This document shows positions 16,671 through 26,571 of a stretch of DNA of 64,000 nucleotides, in pieces. The translations under genes were made by a program, and so were the position numbers. The stretch covers positions 1 to 64,000 of the forward strand of contig JAIYCR010000016.1 of assembly GCA_027487905.1 (NCBI GenBank). Direction: 5' to 3'. Source of the stretch: Rubrivivax sp. GTDB taxonomy: Bacteria; Pseudomonadota; Gammaproteobacteria; Burkholderiales; Burkholderiaceae_C. The notes beneath the pieces were generated by a model that made no database searches, was not told the DNA's origin, and saw only the letters and a list, made by a program, of their open reading frames with translations. Numbering within the stretch: the stretch's first letter is position 1; every line of letters begins with the position of its first letter.

Positions 16671-18105
16671 ATGGATCGTTCTCGCGCTGCTCGGCGTGCT
16701 GCTGCTGGCGGTGCTCGTCATCCTGTGGCGGGTGCTGGCGCCGCCCGTCCCGGCATCTGACGACAGCCTGCAGCGTTCGATCGAGCCGCTGCTCGACGGC
16801 GCCGTCGAGCGGCTGGACCGGCGGCTGCGCGACGAGGGCGCCCGCCAGAGCGTGGCGCACCGCAGCGAGCTGACCGCGCTGCAGCAGGTGCTGCTGGCCC
16901 AGGCCGGCGAAGCCGACCGCACCCGCAACGAGCAGCTCGAGCAGCTGCGCGCCCAGGTGATGGCCCTACAGGGCCAGGTGGCCGAACACCTGATGCGCCT
17001 GACCGAAGGCCACGAACGCCGCCTGGGCGAACTGCGCGCCACGGTGGACCAGCGGCTGGCCGCGCTGCAGGACGGCAATGAGCGCAAGCTCGAGCAGATG
17101 CGGGCGACGGTGGACGAGAAGCTCCAGGCCACGCTGGAGCAGCGCCTGGGGGAAAGCTTCCGGCAGGTGGCCGAACGGCTCGAACAGGTGCACCAGGGCC
17201 TGGGCGAGATGCGCGGCCTGGCGCGCGACGTGGGTTCGCTCAACCGCGTGCTCACCAACGTGAAGACCCGCGGCACCTTCGGCGAGGTTCAGCTCGCCGG
17301 CCTGCTCGAACAGGTGTTCACGCCCGAGCAGTACGCCCGCAACGCGGAGACCGTGCCCGGCAGCGGCGCCCGGGTGGAGTTCGCGCTGCGCCTGCCCGGC
17401 CGTCCGGCGAGGCTGGCGGCCACCGGATCGCCGGACGGCGCCGGCTTGAACGGCGGCGACCCGGGCGACCCCGGCGCCCCGGTGTGGCTGCCCATCGACG
17501 CGAAGTTTCCCCGCGAGGACTACGAACGCCTGATGGACGCCCAGGAGCGGGCCGATGCGGTGGCCGCCGAAGCCGCCGCCCGCGCGCTCGAGCAGCGGCT
17601 GCGGCTGGAGGCGCGCAGCATCCGCGAGAAGTACATCGCCGTGCCGCACACCACCGACTTCGGCATCCTCTTCCTGCCCACCGAGGGCCTGTATGCCGAG
17701 GCGCTGCGGCGCCCCGGGCTGGCCGAGGCGCTGCAGCGCGACCACCGGGTGACGCTGGCCGGGCCGACCACGCTGCTGGCGCTGCTCAACAGCCTGCAGA
17801 TGGGCTTTCGCACGCTGGCGCTCGAGCAGCGCAGCGCCCAGGTGTGGCAGGTGCTCGGGGCGGTGAAGACCGAGTTCGCCAAGTTCGGCGAGGCCCTGGC
17901 CCGCACCCGCAAGAAGCTGGACGAGGCGGCCCACTCCATCGACGCCGCCGAGGTGCGCACCCGCCAGATGAACCGTCGGCTGCAGCAGGTCGAGGCGCTG
18001 CCGGCCGATGCGGCCGCGGCCCTGCTGCCTGGCTCGATGGACGGCACGGCGCCGGGGGAGCCCACACCCGCCGGCGCGTCGCCACCGGCCGACCCGCATG
18101 GCTGA
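16671..18105 (+). CDS. rmuC: DNA recombination protein RmuC
   Basis: A membrane-anchored RmuC protein of about 478 residues. An N-terminal transmembrane segment (VLALLGVLLLAVLVILW) is followed by a long Gln/Glu/Arg-rich coiled coil (about residues 40-190) and the RmuC core, seen as VGSLNRVLTNVKTRGTFGEVQ, LPIDAKFPREDYERL and FLPTEGLYAEAL. RmuC limits DNA inversion at short inverted repeats and has a nuclease-like fold. Candidate starts are an ATG at 16663 (MPEWIVLAL) and a site slightly downstream; the 16663 ATG is the natural first codon and the given start should be read as approximate by a few codons. The stop overlaps the next gene by 8 bp. Confidence 0.88.
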
Positions 18106-19417
18106 AGCAACGCCGCCGCCGCAGCGGCTGGCCTTCTCGCGCCCGCTGCTCGGCCTGATCCTCGGGCAGGTGTGCGTGCACGCGGCGATGGCCGGCACCC
18201 GGCTGGCGGTGCCGCTGCAGGCGCTGGAGCAGGGCGCGGCCCCCTGGCTCGTGGGCCTGCTGCTGGCGATGTTCGCGCTGGCGCCGGTGGCGCTGGCGCT
18301 GCCCGCCGGGCGCCTGGCCGACCGGCACGGCTACCACCGACCGATCCGGCTGGCGGTGCTGATGTCGTCCTGCGGCATTGCGCTGGCCGTGGTCAGCCAG
18401 GCCCTGATGGCGCCGTCCGCCTTCTCGCCCGGCTGGCCGCTGGGCGTGCACCTGCTGGTGCTGGGCGTGGCCGCGAGCCTGTCCGGTGCGGGCACCAACA
18501 TCGGCCTCATCGCCATCCAGCGCAAGGCCGGCCTGCTGGCGCGCAACGGCCCCGAACGCATGCGCGTGTTCAGCTGGCTGGGGCTGGCGCCTGCGGTGGC
18601 CAATGTCATCGGCCCGGTGCTGGCAGGCGGGGCGATCGACCTGGGCGGCTACGCGCTGGCCTTCGCGCTGATGGCCGCGCTGCCGTTGGGCAGCCTGGCG
18701 GTGGGGCGGCTCGTCCCCCGCGAGGCCTTGCGCGCCGGCGTGGTGCCTGACGGGGAGAACGCGTCGCGCGCACCGCTGCTGAGCAGCGCCCGCGAGCTCT
18801 TCGCGCGGCCGGGCATCCGCCGGCTGCTGCTGGTGAACTGGCTGGTGTCGGCCAGCTGGGACGTGCACACCTTCCTGGTGCCGGTGCTGGGGCATGAGCG
18901 AGGGCTGTCGGCGTCGGCCATCGGCGTGGTGCTGGGCGTGTTCGCGGCCTTCGTCGCCGGCGTTCGCCTGCTGATCCCGCTGATCGCGCACCGGCTGACC
19001 GAGATGCAGACGCTGCGCGCGGCCATGCTGCTGACCGCCTCCGTCTTCCTGGTCTACCCGCTGGCCCTGTCCGCCCTGGCAATGTCGGCCTGCGCGGCGG
19101 TGCTCGGGCTGGCGCTCGGGGCGGTGCAGCCCATGATCATGTCCACGCTGCACCGCTTGACGCCGGCCTCGCGACACGGCGAGGCGCTGGCCCTGCGCTC
19201 GATGACCATCAACGCGGCGAGCAGCGCCATGCCCCTGGTGTTCGGTGCCCTGGGCACGGCCATCGGCGCGGCCACGCTGTTCTGGACCATGGCCGCGGTG
19301 GTGGGCGGCGGCAGCCGCCTGGTGCGCGCGCTGGAACGGCAGCTGGCGGCCGCACCTGCTGCGGGCGCCGTGGCCAAGGCCGACCAAGGCTCAGAAGCGG
19401 ATGCCGCCCGGCCCTGA
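18098..19417 (+). CDS. Major facilitator superfamily (MFS) transporter
   Basis: A polytopic membrane protein of 439 residues with about 12 hydrophobic segments, and the MFS loop motif GRLADRHGYHRPIRL between TM2 and TM3. The ATG at 18098 overlaps the rmuC stop by eight bases (ATGGCTGA). The substrate is unknown; the layout (a short N-terminus, no large extracellular loop) resembles drug- or metabolite-efflux members. Its 3' end runs 27 bp into the convergent DUF4124/glutaredoxin-like gene. Confidence 0.87.
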   Translation: MAEATPPPQRLAFSRPLLGLILGQVCVHAAMAGTRLAVPLQALEQGAAPWLVGLLLAMFALAPVALALPAGRLADRHGYHRPIRLAVLMSSCGIALAVVSQALMAPSAFSPGWPLGVHLLVLGVAASLSGAGTNIGLIAIQRKAGLLARNGPERMRVFSWLGLAPAVANVIGPVLAGGAIDLGGYALAFALMAALPLGSLAVGRLVPREALRAGVVPDGENASRAPLLSSARELFARPGIRRLLLVNWLVSASWDVHTFLVPVLGHERGLSASAIGVVLGVFAAFVAGVRLLIPLIAHRLTEMQTLRAAMLLTASVFLVYPLALSALAMSACAAVLGLALGAVQPMIMSTLHRLTPASRHGEALALRSMTINAASSAMPLVFGALGTAIGAATLFWTMAAVVGGGSRLVRALERQLAAAPAAGAVAKADQGSEADAARP

Positions 19418-20017
19418 AGGCGTGGGCGGCGGCGGCGCCTGCGGTGCCGAGGCGGCCGCCACGGCGGGCGGTGGGGCAAGCGGCGCCGCGTCCGGCATCC
19501 GGTAGCCCGCGGGCAGGCGAGACTTTTCCGGGTAGCCCGCGGCATCGAGGAAGCCCGACCAGTCGGCCCGGCGCCATCCCGGCAGCGGCTGGCGGCCGAC
19601 GGTCAGCGAAGGCAGCAGCGCAGCGCCGGTCAGCCGCTGCAACTCGGCGGTGTCGCGCGGGGTGGTGACCGTGCGCACCACATGCGGCACGCCGCGCTGC
19701 TCGAGCAAGGCCCGCGCTTCGGTGCAGGCCGCAGGGCAGTCCGCGCCACGGTAGAAGGTGACCGGGAAGCGCTGGACAACCGCGGCCAGATCGGCCGGCA
19801 GCGTGGCGGTGGGTGGCGCCGAGGGCGGCAGCGGCACCGCCACCACGGCGGCCGGCGCGGCCGTGGGAGGTCGGTCGGTGAAGGTCACCTGGCCGTCCGG
19901 GCCGACGATGCGGTAGAGGGGTTTGGACGCCGGCTGCTGGGCGGGAACGGTCGACGGCATGGCCAGACCCAGCGTCAGCAACAGCAGCGGCAGGGCCGAC
20001 AAGGGGATGGCCATCAT
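19391..20017 (-). CDS. Periplasmic DUF4124 protein with a glutaredoxin-like domain
   Basis: A 208-residue predicted exported protein. A signal peptide (hydrophobic run ending near VPAQQ) precedes a DUF4124 segment (LYRIVGPDGQVTFTDRPP), then a thioredoxin/glutaredoxin-like domain (FYRGADCPAACTEARALLEQRGVPH through LPSLTVGRQ split by cis-Pro-like LP), then a Pro/Ala-rich tail. The redox site is C-P-A-A-C, one residue longer than the usual CxxC. Tandem ATG codons mark the start. It lies 82 bp after prlC on the same strand. The function is unknown; a thiol-redox role in the envelope is plausible. Confidence 0.75.
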   Translation of the reverse strand: MMAIPLSALPLLLLTLGLAMPSTVPAQQPASKPLYRIVGPDGQVTFTDRPPTAAPAAVVAVPLPPSAPPTATLPADLAAVVQRFPVTFYRGADCPAACTEARALLEQRGVPHVVRTVTTPRDTAELQRLTGAALLPSLTVGRQPLPGWRRADWSGFLDAAGYPEKSRLPAGYRMPDAAPLAPPPAVAAASAPQAPPPPTPSGPGGIRF

Positions 20018-20099
20018 GGCTTGGGGCCCGCGGCGAAGCGGGCGGTGCGGGCCCGGGTGCGGGCGGTCTTCGCGTTCTAACCCGAATCGGGCACTGCCA

Positions 20100-22151
20100 T
20101 CAAGCCATGCCCTGGTGACGCAGCAGCGCGTCGATGCGGGGTTCACGACCTCGGAAGGCCTTGAAGCTGTCCATGGCCGGGCGGCTGCCACCGGCCTCGA
20201 GCACCGCCTGCCGGTAGCGGCGACCCGTCTCGACGTTGAGCACGCTGCCGTCGACGGCGCTTTCCTCGAAGGCGCTCCAGGCGTCGGCGCTGAGCACCTC
20301 GGCCCACTTGTAGCTGTAGTAGCCCGCGGCATAGCCGCCGGCGAAGATGTGCGAGAAGGTGTGGGCCATGCGGTTGAAGGCCGGCGGCTGCACCACCGCC
20401 ACCTCGGCGCGCACCTCGGCGATGACCTGCTGCACCCGGGCGGCCGCGTCGGGTTCGTCGTGCAGCCGCATGTCGGCCAGCGCGAATTCCACCTGGCGCA
20501 GCGTCTGCAGGCCGCTCTGGTAGTTCTTGGCCGCCAGCATCTTGTCGTACAGCGCGCGCGGCAGCGGCTCGCCGGTGTCCACGTGGGCGGTCAGGCGCTT
20601 GAGCACGTCCCACTCCCAGCAGAAGTTCTCCATGAACTGGCTGGGCAGCTCCACCGCGTCCCACTCGACGCCGGAGATGCCGGCCACACCGATGTCCTCC
20701 ACCCGCGTGAGCATGTGGTGCAGGCCGTGGCCGAATTCGTGGAAGAGCGTGATGACGTCGTCGTGGGTGAGCAGCGCCGGACGCTCGCGGCCGTCGACCG
20801 TCACCGGCGACGCGAAGTTGCACACCAGGTGCGCCACCGGCGTCTGCAGGCCGCCCTCGGGCCGCTTCCAGCGGCCGCGCACATCGTCCATCCACGCGCC
20901 CGGCCGCTTGCCCGGGCGGGCGTAGAGGTCGAGGTAGAACTGCCCGACGAGCTGTCCCGCACGCTCGATGCGGAAGAAGCGCACCGACGGGTGCCACACC
21001 GAGGCCTGGTCGGGCCGGATGGCCACCTCGAACAGGGTCTCGATGATGCGGAACAGGCCCTCGAGCACCCGCGGCTCGGTGAAGTACTGCTTGACCTCCT
21101 GCTCGCCGAAGGCGTAGCGCGCCTCCTTCAGCCGCTCGGCCACGAACATCAGGTCCCAGGCCTGCAGGTCGGGCAGTCCGAGCTCGGCCGCGGCGAAACG
21201 CCGCATCTCGGCCAGATCCTGCTCGGCGTAGGGCCGGGCGCGGCGGCCGAGGTCGCGCAGGAAGTCCATCACCTGGCGCGGCGATTCGGCCATCTTGGGC
21301 ACCAGGGACACCTCGGCGTAGCTGCGATAGCCCAGCAGCGCGGCCTCCTCCTGGCGCAGCGAGAGGATCTCCGACATCACCACGGTGTTGTCCAGCGCTT
21401 CGGGGCCGAACTCGCTGGCCCGCGTGACATAGGCGCGGTAGAGCGTCTCGCGCAGCGAGCGGTCGGTCGCGTACTGCATCACCGGGATGTAGCAGGGAAA
21501 GTGCAGCGTGAGCTTGAAACCCTCGGCTGCGCCCTCGGCGGCAGCGGCCTGGCGGGCCACCTCGCGGACATCGGCGGGCACGCCGTCCAGGCGGTCCTCG
21601 CCCACCACCAGCGAAAAGCCGTCGGTGGCGTCGAGCACATGCTCGGAGAAGGACTGCGACAGGGCGGCCAAGCGCTCCTGGATCTGCTGGAAGCGGGCCT
21701 TGGCCTCACCCTGGAGCTCAGCCCCGGCGAGCACGAAATCACGCATCGCGTTGGCGAGGGCGCGTTGGCGCGGCGCTGAAAGCGCTGCAGCCTCGGGCGC
21801 CGCGTTCAAGGCCTTGTACTTGGCGTAGAGACGCTCGTCGGCGCCCATGCGGCTGTGGAACTCGGTGACGACCGGCAGGTTCTCGTTGTAGGCCGCGCGC
21901 AGCTCGGGCCGGTCGGCCACGGCGTTCAGGTGGTTCACCGCGCCCCAGGCCCGGCCCAGGCGCTCGATGGGGACGTCCAGCGTGCGCGACAGGGCGTCGT
22001 AGTCGGCGGGGGTCGCGTCGCTCACGGCCCGATCGAGCGCGGCCTGCGCCTCGGCCAGCAGTTGCTGCACGGCGGGCGTGACCTGTTCGGGGCGGATGGC
22101 CTCGAAGGCCGGGAGATCGCCGGTGTCGAGCAGCGCATTGGAGGCGGTCAT
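20100..22151 (-). CDS. prlC: M3 family metallopeptidase, oligopeptidase A
   Basis: A 683-residue zinc peptidase of family M3. The zinc-binding HEFGH motif (His471, Glu472, His475) lies in FHEFGHGLHHML; the upstream QFYLDLYARPGKRPGAW and downstream GYYSYKWAEVLSADAW segments are typical of oligopeptidase A. It degrades short peptides, including cleaved signal peptides, in the cytoplasm. Length equals that of E. coli PrlC. It follows folD on the same strand after a 96-bp gap, an arrangement that I recall as common in Burkholderiales. Confidence 0.95.
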   Translation of the reverse strand: MTASNALLDTGDLPAFEAIRPEQVTPAVQQLLAEAQAALDRAVSDATPADYDALSRTLDVPIERLGRAWGAVNHLNAVADRPELRAAYNENLPVVTEFHSRMGADERLYAKYKALNAAPEAAALSAPRQRALANAMRDFVLAGAELQGEAKARFQQIQERLAALSQSFSEHVLDATDGFSLVVGEDRLDGVPADVREVARQAAAAEGAAEGFKLTLHFPCYIPVMQYATDRSLRETLYRAYVTRASEFGPEALDNTVVMSEILSLRQEEAALLGYRSYAEVSLVPKMAESPRQVMDFLRDLGRRARPYAEQDLAEMRRFAAAELGLPDLQAWDLMFVAERLKEARYAFGEQEVKQYFTEPRVLEGLFRIIETLFEVAIRPDQASVWHPSVRFFRIERAGQLVGQFYLDLYARPGKRPGAWMDDVRGRWKRPEGGLQTPVAHLVCNFASPVTVDGRERPALLTHDDVITLFHEFGHGLHHMLTRVEDIGVAGISGVEWDAVELPSQFMENFCWEWDVLKRLTAHVDTGEPLPRALYDKMLAAKNYQSGLQTLRQVEFALADMRLHDEPDAAARVQQVIAEVRAEVAVVQPPAFNRMAHTFSHIFAGGYAAGYYSYKWAEVLSADAWSAFEESAVDGSVLNVETGRRYRQAVLEAGGSRPAMDSFKAFRGREPRIDALLRHQGMA

Positions 22152-22247
22152 GGGTGGGGTCCTCGGGGAAAGAGGGAAGGCCGGGCCGGCTGGGCGCAGG
22201 GTAATGGCTACGCGCTGGACGATCAGCTGCGGGCGGGCAGCCTGGCT

Positions 22248-23105
22248 TCAAGCCCGGGCCAAGGCGCGCTGGGCCGACTCGATGGTGTTCATCAGCAGCA
22301 CGGTGATGGTCATCGGCCCGACGCCGCCGGGCACCGGCGTGATGGCCGACGCCACCTGCGACACGCCGGCGAAATCGACGTCGCCGCACAGCTTGCCGGC
22401 GTCGTCGCGGTTGATGCCCACGTCGATGACGATGGCGCCGGGCTTGACCATGTCGGCGGTGAGCGTGTGGCGGCGTCCCACCGCCGCCACCACCACATCG
22501 GCCTGGCGGGTGTGGGCGGCCAGGTCGCGCGTGGCGCTGTGGCACAGCGTCACCGTGGCATGGGCCTGCAGCAGCATCAGCCCCATGGGCTTGCCCACCG
22601 TGTTGCTGCGGCCGATGACCACCGCGTGCAGGCCGCGCAGGTCCACACCCGTGCTGTGCAGCAGCTTCATGCAGCCCAGCGGCGTGCAGGGGCGAAAGCC
22701 CGGCAGGCCGGTGAGCAGCTCGCCTGCGCTCAGGGTGGAGTAGCCGTCCACGTCCTTGGCCGGGTCGATGGCCTCGATGACGCGGTGCGGGTCCAGGCCC
22801 GCGGGCAGGGGCATCTGCACCAGGATGCCGTGGATCGCCGGATCGGCGTTCAGCGCGGCGATCCGCTCGAGCAGCGCGGCCTGGGTGAGGCTGGCCGGGT
22901 GGCGCTCGAGCACCGAATGCAGGCCGGCTTCCTCGCAGGCCCTGACCTTGTTGCGCACATAGACCTGGCTGGCCGGGTCGTCGCCCACCAGCAGCACCGC
23001 CAGGCCCGGTCGGTGGCCTGCGGCCTGCAGCCGGGCGGCGTCGGCGGCCACCTGGGCGCGCAAGGTTCGGGACAGGGCGATGCCGTCGATGATCTGGGCG
23101 GTCAT
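22248..23105 (-). CDS. folD: Bifunctional methylenetetrahydrofolate dehydrogenase / methenyl-THF cyclohydrolase
   Basis: A 285-residue FolD. The catalytic [13 protein letters not shown] (Tyr and Lys), GILVQMPLP, and the cofactor segment [18 protein letters not shown] are textbook FolD signatures. It interconverts 5,10-methylene-THF, methenyl-THF and 10-formyl-THF in one-carbon metabolism. The ATG at 23105 (MTAQIIDG) is chosen because homology begins there; the frame remains open for 20 codons upstream. It is flanked on the same strand by the FixJ-like regulator and prlC. Confidence 0.95.
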   Translation of the reverse strand: MTAQIIDGIALSRTLRAQVAADAARLQAAGHRPGLAVLLVGDDPASQVYVRNKVRACEEAGLHSVLERHPASLTQAALLERIAALNADPAIHGILVQMPLPAGLDPHRVIEAIDPAKDVDGYSTLSAGELLTGLPGFRPCTPLGCMKLLHSTGVDLRGLHAVVIGRSNTVGKPMGLMLLQAHATVTLCHSATRDLAAHTRQADVVVAAVGRRHTLTADMVKPGAIVIDVGINRDDAGKLCGDVDFAGVSQVASAITPVPGGVGPMTITVLLMNTIESAQRALARA

Positions 23106-23171
23106 GGGTGGATGCCGGGTTCGGGCGAAGGGTTCGGGCGAAGGGGCGGGACACCGGCCTCGCAAACGACA

Positions 23172-23192
23172 CGGGCCGCACGAGGCGGCCCG
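23172..23192 (-). terminator. Hairpin between the FixJ-like regulator and folD
   Basis: An 8-bp GC stem, CGGGCCGC / GCGGCCCG, with a 5-base loop, in the 123-bp gap after the response-regulator stop. There is no T-tract, so it may act as a weak or Rho-assisted terminator or mRNA-stabilising structure. Confidence 0.35.
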
Positions 23193-23228
23193 GATCGGGT
23201 GGAGCGGGGCGCGGTCAGCGCAGGCCGC

Positions 23229-23852
23229 TCAGGCTTTGGCCTGCGCGCCGAGGGCGATCTTCAGCAGGTCGGCCACGGTGTTGGCGTTGAGCTTTTCCAT
23301 GATGTTGGCGCGGTGCGCCTCCACCGTCTTGATGGAAATGCCCAGGTCGTCGGCGATCTGCTTGTTCAGGCGGCCGGCGACGATGCGCTCGAGCACCTGC
23401 GACTCGCGGGTCGTCAGGCGCGACAGCAGCGCGTCGCGGCTGGCGGCTTCCTGGTGGTGGCTGAAGGCGGTGCGGGCTTCGTCGAGCATGCGCTCGACGA
23501 GACCGACGAGCTCCTCTTCCTTGAAGGGCTTCTCGATGAAGTCCATCGCACCCTTCTTCATGGTGTTCACCGCCATGGGCACGTCGCCGTGGCCGGTGAT
23601 GAACACGATGGGCAGCGGGCTCTTGCGCTCGAGCAGGCGGTCCTGCAGTTCCAGGCCGCTCATGCCGTCCATGCGGATGTCGGCGATCAGGCAGGCCACT
23701 TCGCGGGGGTCGAAGCGCGACAGGAAGGACTCGGCGCTGTCGAAGCACTTCACCCGGTAGTCCTTGCCCTCGAGCAGCCACTGCAGGGAATCTCGAACGG
23801 CTTCATCGTCGTCGACGACGTAGACCGTGCCCTTCTTGGGAATCAGGCTCAT
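23229..23852 (-). CDS. FixJ/TodT-type response regulator (REC + LuxR HTH)
   Basis: A 207-residue regulator. The receiver domain has acidic pocket DDDE, phospho-acceptor Asp in IADIRMDG (about residue 57), the Thr of FITGHGD and the Lys of EKPFK. The output domain is a LuxR-type helix-turn-helix with LTTRESQVLERIVAGRLNKQIADDLGIS and KTVEAHRANIMEKL. It shares an ATGA overlap with the upstream histidine kinase, its evident partner. It probably activates transcription as a dimer when phosphorylated. Targets are unknown; the divergent aceE operon is the nearest candidate. Confidence 0.93.
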   Translation of the reverse strand: MSLIPKKGTVYVVDDDEAVRDSLQWLLEGKDYRVKCFDSAESFLSRFDPREVACLIADIRMDGMSGLELQDRLLERKSPLPIVFITGHGDVPMAVNTMKKGAMDFIEKPFKEEELVGLVERMLDEARTAFSHHQEAASRDALLSRLTTRESQVLERIVAGRLNKQIADDLGISIKTVEAHRANIMEKLNANTVADLLKIALGAQAKA

Positions 23853-26398
23853 GGGGTGGTGGCCGCTTTGGCCTCGGTTCGGGTGATCTCGACGGGCAAG
23901 GTGAAGGTGAAACGGCAGCCCGACACAGCCCCTCCATTGTATAAGTTCTGTGCACGAATCCGGCCCGCATGGCTTTCGATGATGGACCTGCACAGGCTGA
24001 GTCCGATGCCCAGGCCCTCGCTCTTGGTCGAGAAGAAGGCCTCGTAGAGCCGGGCGATCACCTCGTCCTGCAGGCCCGGGCCGTTGTCGGTGACGCTGAA
24101 CTCGATGACGCCGCCCTCCTCGGGCGTGTGGCGCGGCACCACCCGCAGCTCGATGGCCCGGCGCGCAGGCGGCAGTCGCGCGTTGTCGATGGCCTCGGCC
24201 GCGTTCTTCAGCAGGTTGAGCAGCACCTGCTCGATGAGGATGGGGTCGACCATCACCGGCGGCAGCCGCTGGGCGACATAGACGCGGATCTCCACGTTGC
24301 GCCGCTTGAGTTCGATGCCGGCGAGTTCCACCGCGTCGTCGACGATCTCGCGCGCCTGCGACAGTTCGCGCTTGGGTTCGCTGCGCTTGACGAAGGCGCG
24401 GATGCGGTGGATGACCTGGCCGGCGCGCTGCGCCTGCCGGGCGGTCTTCTCCAGCGCGGCCACCAGGTCCTCCTTGGCGATCTGGTCGCCGCGCACCCGG
24501 GAGATCATGCCGTTGCAGTAGTTCGTGATCGCGGTGAGCGGCTGGTTCAGCTCGTGCGCTACCGAGGACGCCATCTCGCCCATGGTCATCAGCCGGCTGG
24601 TCACCTGGGCGCGGTCGGCCTGCTGCGCGGCCAGCAGCTCGGCCGCCCGGCGCTGGGTGATGTCGGTGGCGATCAGCATCTGCACCAGCCGGCCGTCGGT
24701 CCACTGCAGGTAGCGCGAACGCACGTCGAACCACTTGTCCAGCGGCTCGACGAAGACCTCGCGCGGGTCGGCGCCGCCGTCGGTCAGCGCTTCGGTGGGC
24801 AGGCCGCCCAGCGTGTCCACAGAATCGTCGCGGTCATCGGGGGCGCCCCCGTTGCGCGGATCGCCGCCGGCCAGCCAGGCGTGCCCGGCGGGGTCGGCGC
24901 CGAACCACAGCCGGAACGACCGGTTGGCGAACAGCAGCTCGCCCTGCTGCACCGACAGCACCGACACCGCCGCGTCCAGGCCCTCCAGCACGGTGGTGAA
25001 GCGCTCGTGCGACGCGGACAGCTGGTCGCGGATGCGCTTGGCCTCGGTGATGTTGGTCATCGAGGTCATCCAGCCGGTCTGCTGGCCCCGGGCATCGACC
25101 AGCGGCGACACGTACATGCGGGCATCGAAGAGGCTGGCGTCCTTGCGCATCACCCGCACCTCGATGCCGCCGGCGGGGCTGCGGCCCTGCAGCTCCTGTT
25201 CGAACAGACGCGTGTTCTCCTCGTAGCGGTCGGGCGGCCAGTGGGGAAAGGGCGGCAGCCGGCCGATGAGGTCGGATTCGTTGAAGCCGGTCATCGCGCA
25301 GAAGGCGGGGTTCACGTAGGTGATGCGGCCTTCCAGGTCCATCGCCCGCATGCCGGTGAGCATGGAGTTCTCCATGGCCCGGCGGAAATTGGTCTCGTTG
25401 ACCAGCGCCGACTGCATCTGCACCCGCCGGCGCACATGGCGCCAGGTGCCCAGCAGCATCCACACGGTGAGCACGCTGAGCGCGGCGACCATCCAGAAGA
25501 GCGTGTTGCTGATCAGGCCGATCGAGGTGCGGTAGCCCTCGCCGCGCAGCATCAGGCCGTTGGCCGCCGGCGCGACCGGCACGTCGTGGACGATGGACGC
25601 GCGCCGGGGGGAGTCGCCCGGCATGATGCTCACCGTGCTGGCCAGCACCTCGCCGGACTGGTCCACCAGCGCCACGGCATGCCGCACCGTCACCTCGGCG
25701 GGGACATAGAAGCGCAGCAGGTTGTCCACCGAATAGTCCGCGGCCAGCACGCCCACGAAGCCGCTGCGGTCGATCAGCGGCACCTGCACCTGGAAGACCG
25801 AGCGGCCCTGGGCGTCGGTGAAGGGGCGGGTGTAGACGGGCAGGCGCCGTTCACGCACCTGCAGGAAGGCGAGGTCGGCGGGCTCCGCACGACCCACCCG
25901 GGGAATGGACGGCGTGGGCCAGGCGCCCGGCAGCATGGGCCCCATGCCCGTCTCGGGATGGAAGGAGCCGGTGCTGTAGCTGGCCCGCGGTGTGCGATCG
26001 GCCCCCACCCAGGCGAGCTGGCTGATCTCCGGGCGCTCGCGGGTGAAGCGGCTGGCCTGGGACAGGAACTCGTCGGTATCGATCGAACGGGCGCTGACGT
26101 CGCGGGCCAGGCGCAGCAGCTGCTCCTGGTTCTCGATCAGGCGCAGGCGGATCTGCTGCTGGGCGACCTCGGTGTCGCGCTGCACCGACTCCTGTTCACG
26201 CTCGAATTCCTCATTGCGCAGGTACCAGAAGGCCGAGATGATGGCCGCGAGGAAGAGCAGCACCGACAGCAGGGGTCCGAGCGTGGCCAGCCGGTCCTGG
26301 CGGGCCGGCGACAGCCGGCGCCACCAGCTGCGCGAACGTCGCTCCACCGAGGCCAGGGCCCCGCGAACGGTGGACAGCAAGGGGGAGGACAGGCGCAT
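23849..26398 (-). CDS. PAS-domain sensor histidine kinase (FixL/DctB-like)
   Basis: An 849-residue membrane kinase. TM1 lies around residues 40-62 and TM2 around 300-320, enclosing a periplasmic sensor region of about 240 residues with Cache/DctB-like features (LIDRSGFVGVLAADYSVDNLLRF). Two PAS domains follow (one with ENSMLTGMRAMD), then HisKA with the phospho-acceptor His615 in VAHELNQP, and an HATPase with NLLKNAAEAID, DNGPGL and GLGIGL. It autophosphorylates and passes phosphate to the FixJ-like regulator whose start overlaps its stop. The ligand is probably a small carboxylate, judging only from the sensor type. It is divergent from aceE, with 173 bp between. Confidence 0.92.
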   Translation of the reverse strand: MRLSSPLLSTVRGALASVERRSRSWWRRLSPARQDRLATLGPLLSVLLFLAAIISAFWYLRNEEFEREQESVQRDTEVAQQQIRLRLIENQEQLLRLARDVSARSIDTDEFLSQASRFTRERPEISQLAWVGADRTPRASYSTGSFHPETGMGPMLPGAWPTPSIPRVGRAEPADLAFLQVRERRLPVYTRPFTDAQGRSVFQVQVPLIDRSGFVGVLAADYSVDNLLRFYVPAEVTVRHAVALVDQSGEVLASTVSIMPGDSPRRASIVHDVPVAPAANGLMLRGEGYRTSIGLISNTLFWMVAALSVLTVWMLLGTWRHVRRRVQMQSALVNETNFRRAMENSMLTGMRAMDLEGRITYVNPAFCAMTGFNESDLIGRLPPFPHWPPDRYEENTRLFEQELQGRSPAGGIEVRVMRKDASLFDARMYVSPLVDARGQQTGWMTSMTNITEAKRIRDQLSASHERFTTVLEGLDAAVSVLSVQQGELLFANRSFRLWFGADPAGHAWLAGGDPRNGGAPDDRDDSVDTLGGLPTEALTDGGADPREVFVEPLDKWFDVRSRYLQWTDGRLVQMLIATDITQRRAAELLAAQQADRAQVTSRLMTMGEMASSVAHELNQPLTAITNYCNGMISRVRGDQIAKEDLVAALEKTARQAQRAGQVIHRIRAFVKRSEPKRELSQAREIVDDAVELAGIELKRRNVEIRVYVAQRLPPVMVDPILIEQVLLNLLKNAAEAIDNARLPPARRAIELRVVPRHTPEEGGVIEFSVTDNGPGLQDEVIARLYEAFFSTKSEGLGIGLSLCRSIIESHAGRIRAQNLYNGGAVSGCRFTFTLPVEITRTEAKAATTP

Positions 26399-26484
26399 GC
26401 GGCCGATTATCCGGCGCTGCGGAAAGCGACCTTGGCCACCGCCTGAGGGCTGACTTTTCTCAATGTGAAATCAAGCGGCGCCAT

Positions 26485-26513
26485 TTGGAAATTCAAGGGG
26501 CCCGTGCGACACT
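26485..26513 (+). promoter_or_regulatory. Probable promoter of the pyruvate dehydrogenase operon
   Basis: TTGGAA, a 17-bp spacer and GACACT form a plausible sigma-70 promoter. The predicted transcript start is near 26520, giving a leader of about 50 nt to the aceE ATG at 26572. This placement argues against the longer open frame beginning at 26485. Confidence 0.5.
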
Positions 26514-26571
26514 TTCCGCCCAGATGCGAGGCCCCGTGCAGGCCCCGCCGGCCCAACCCACAGGAGACGAC

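Noticed and set aside
20018-20099. Terminator between prlC and the DUF4124 gene
   Set aside because: Only short imperfect GC repeats with a 1-base loop; no stable hairpin with a T-tract.
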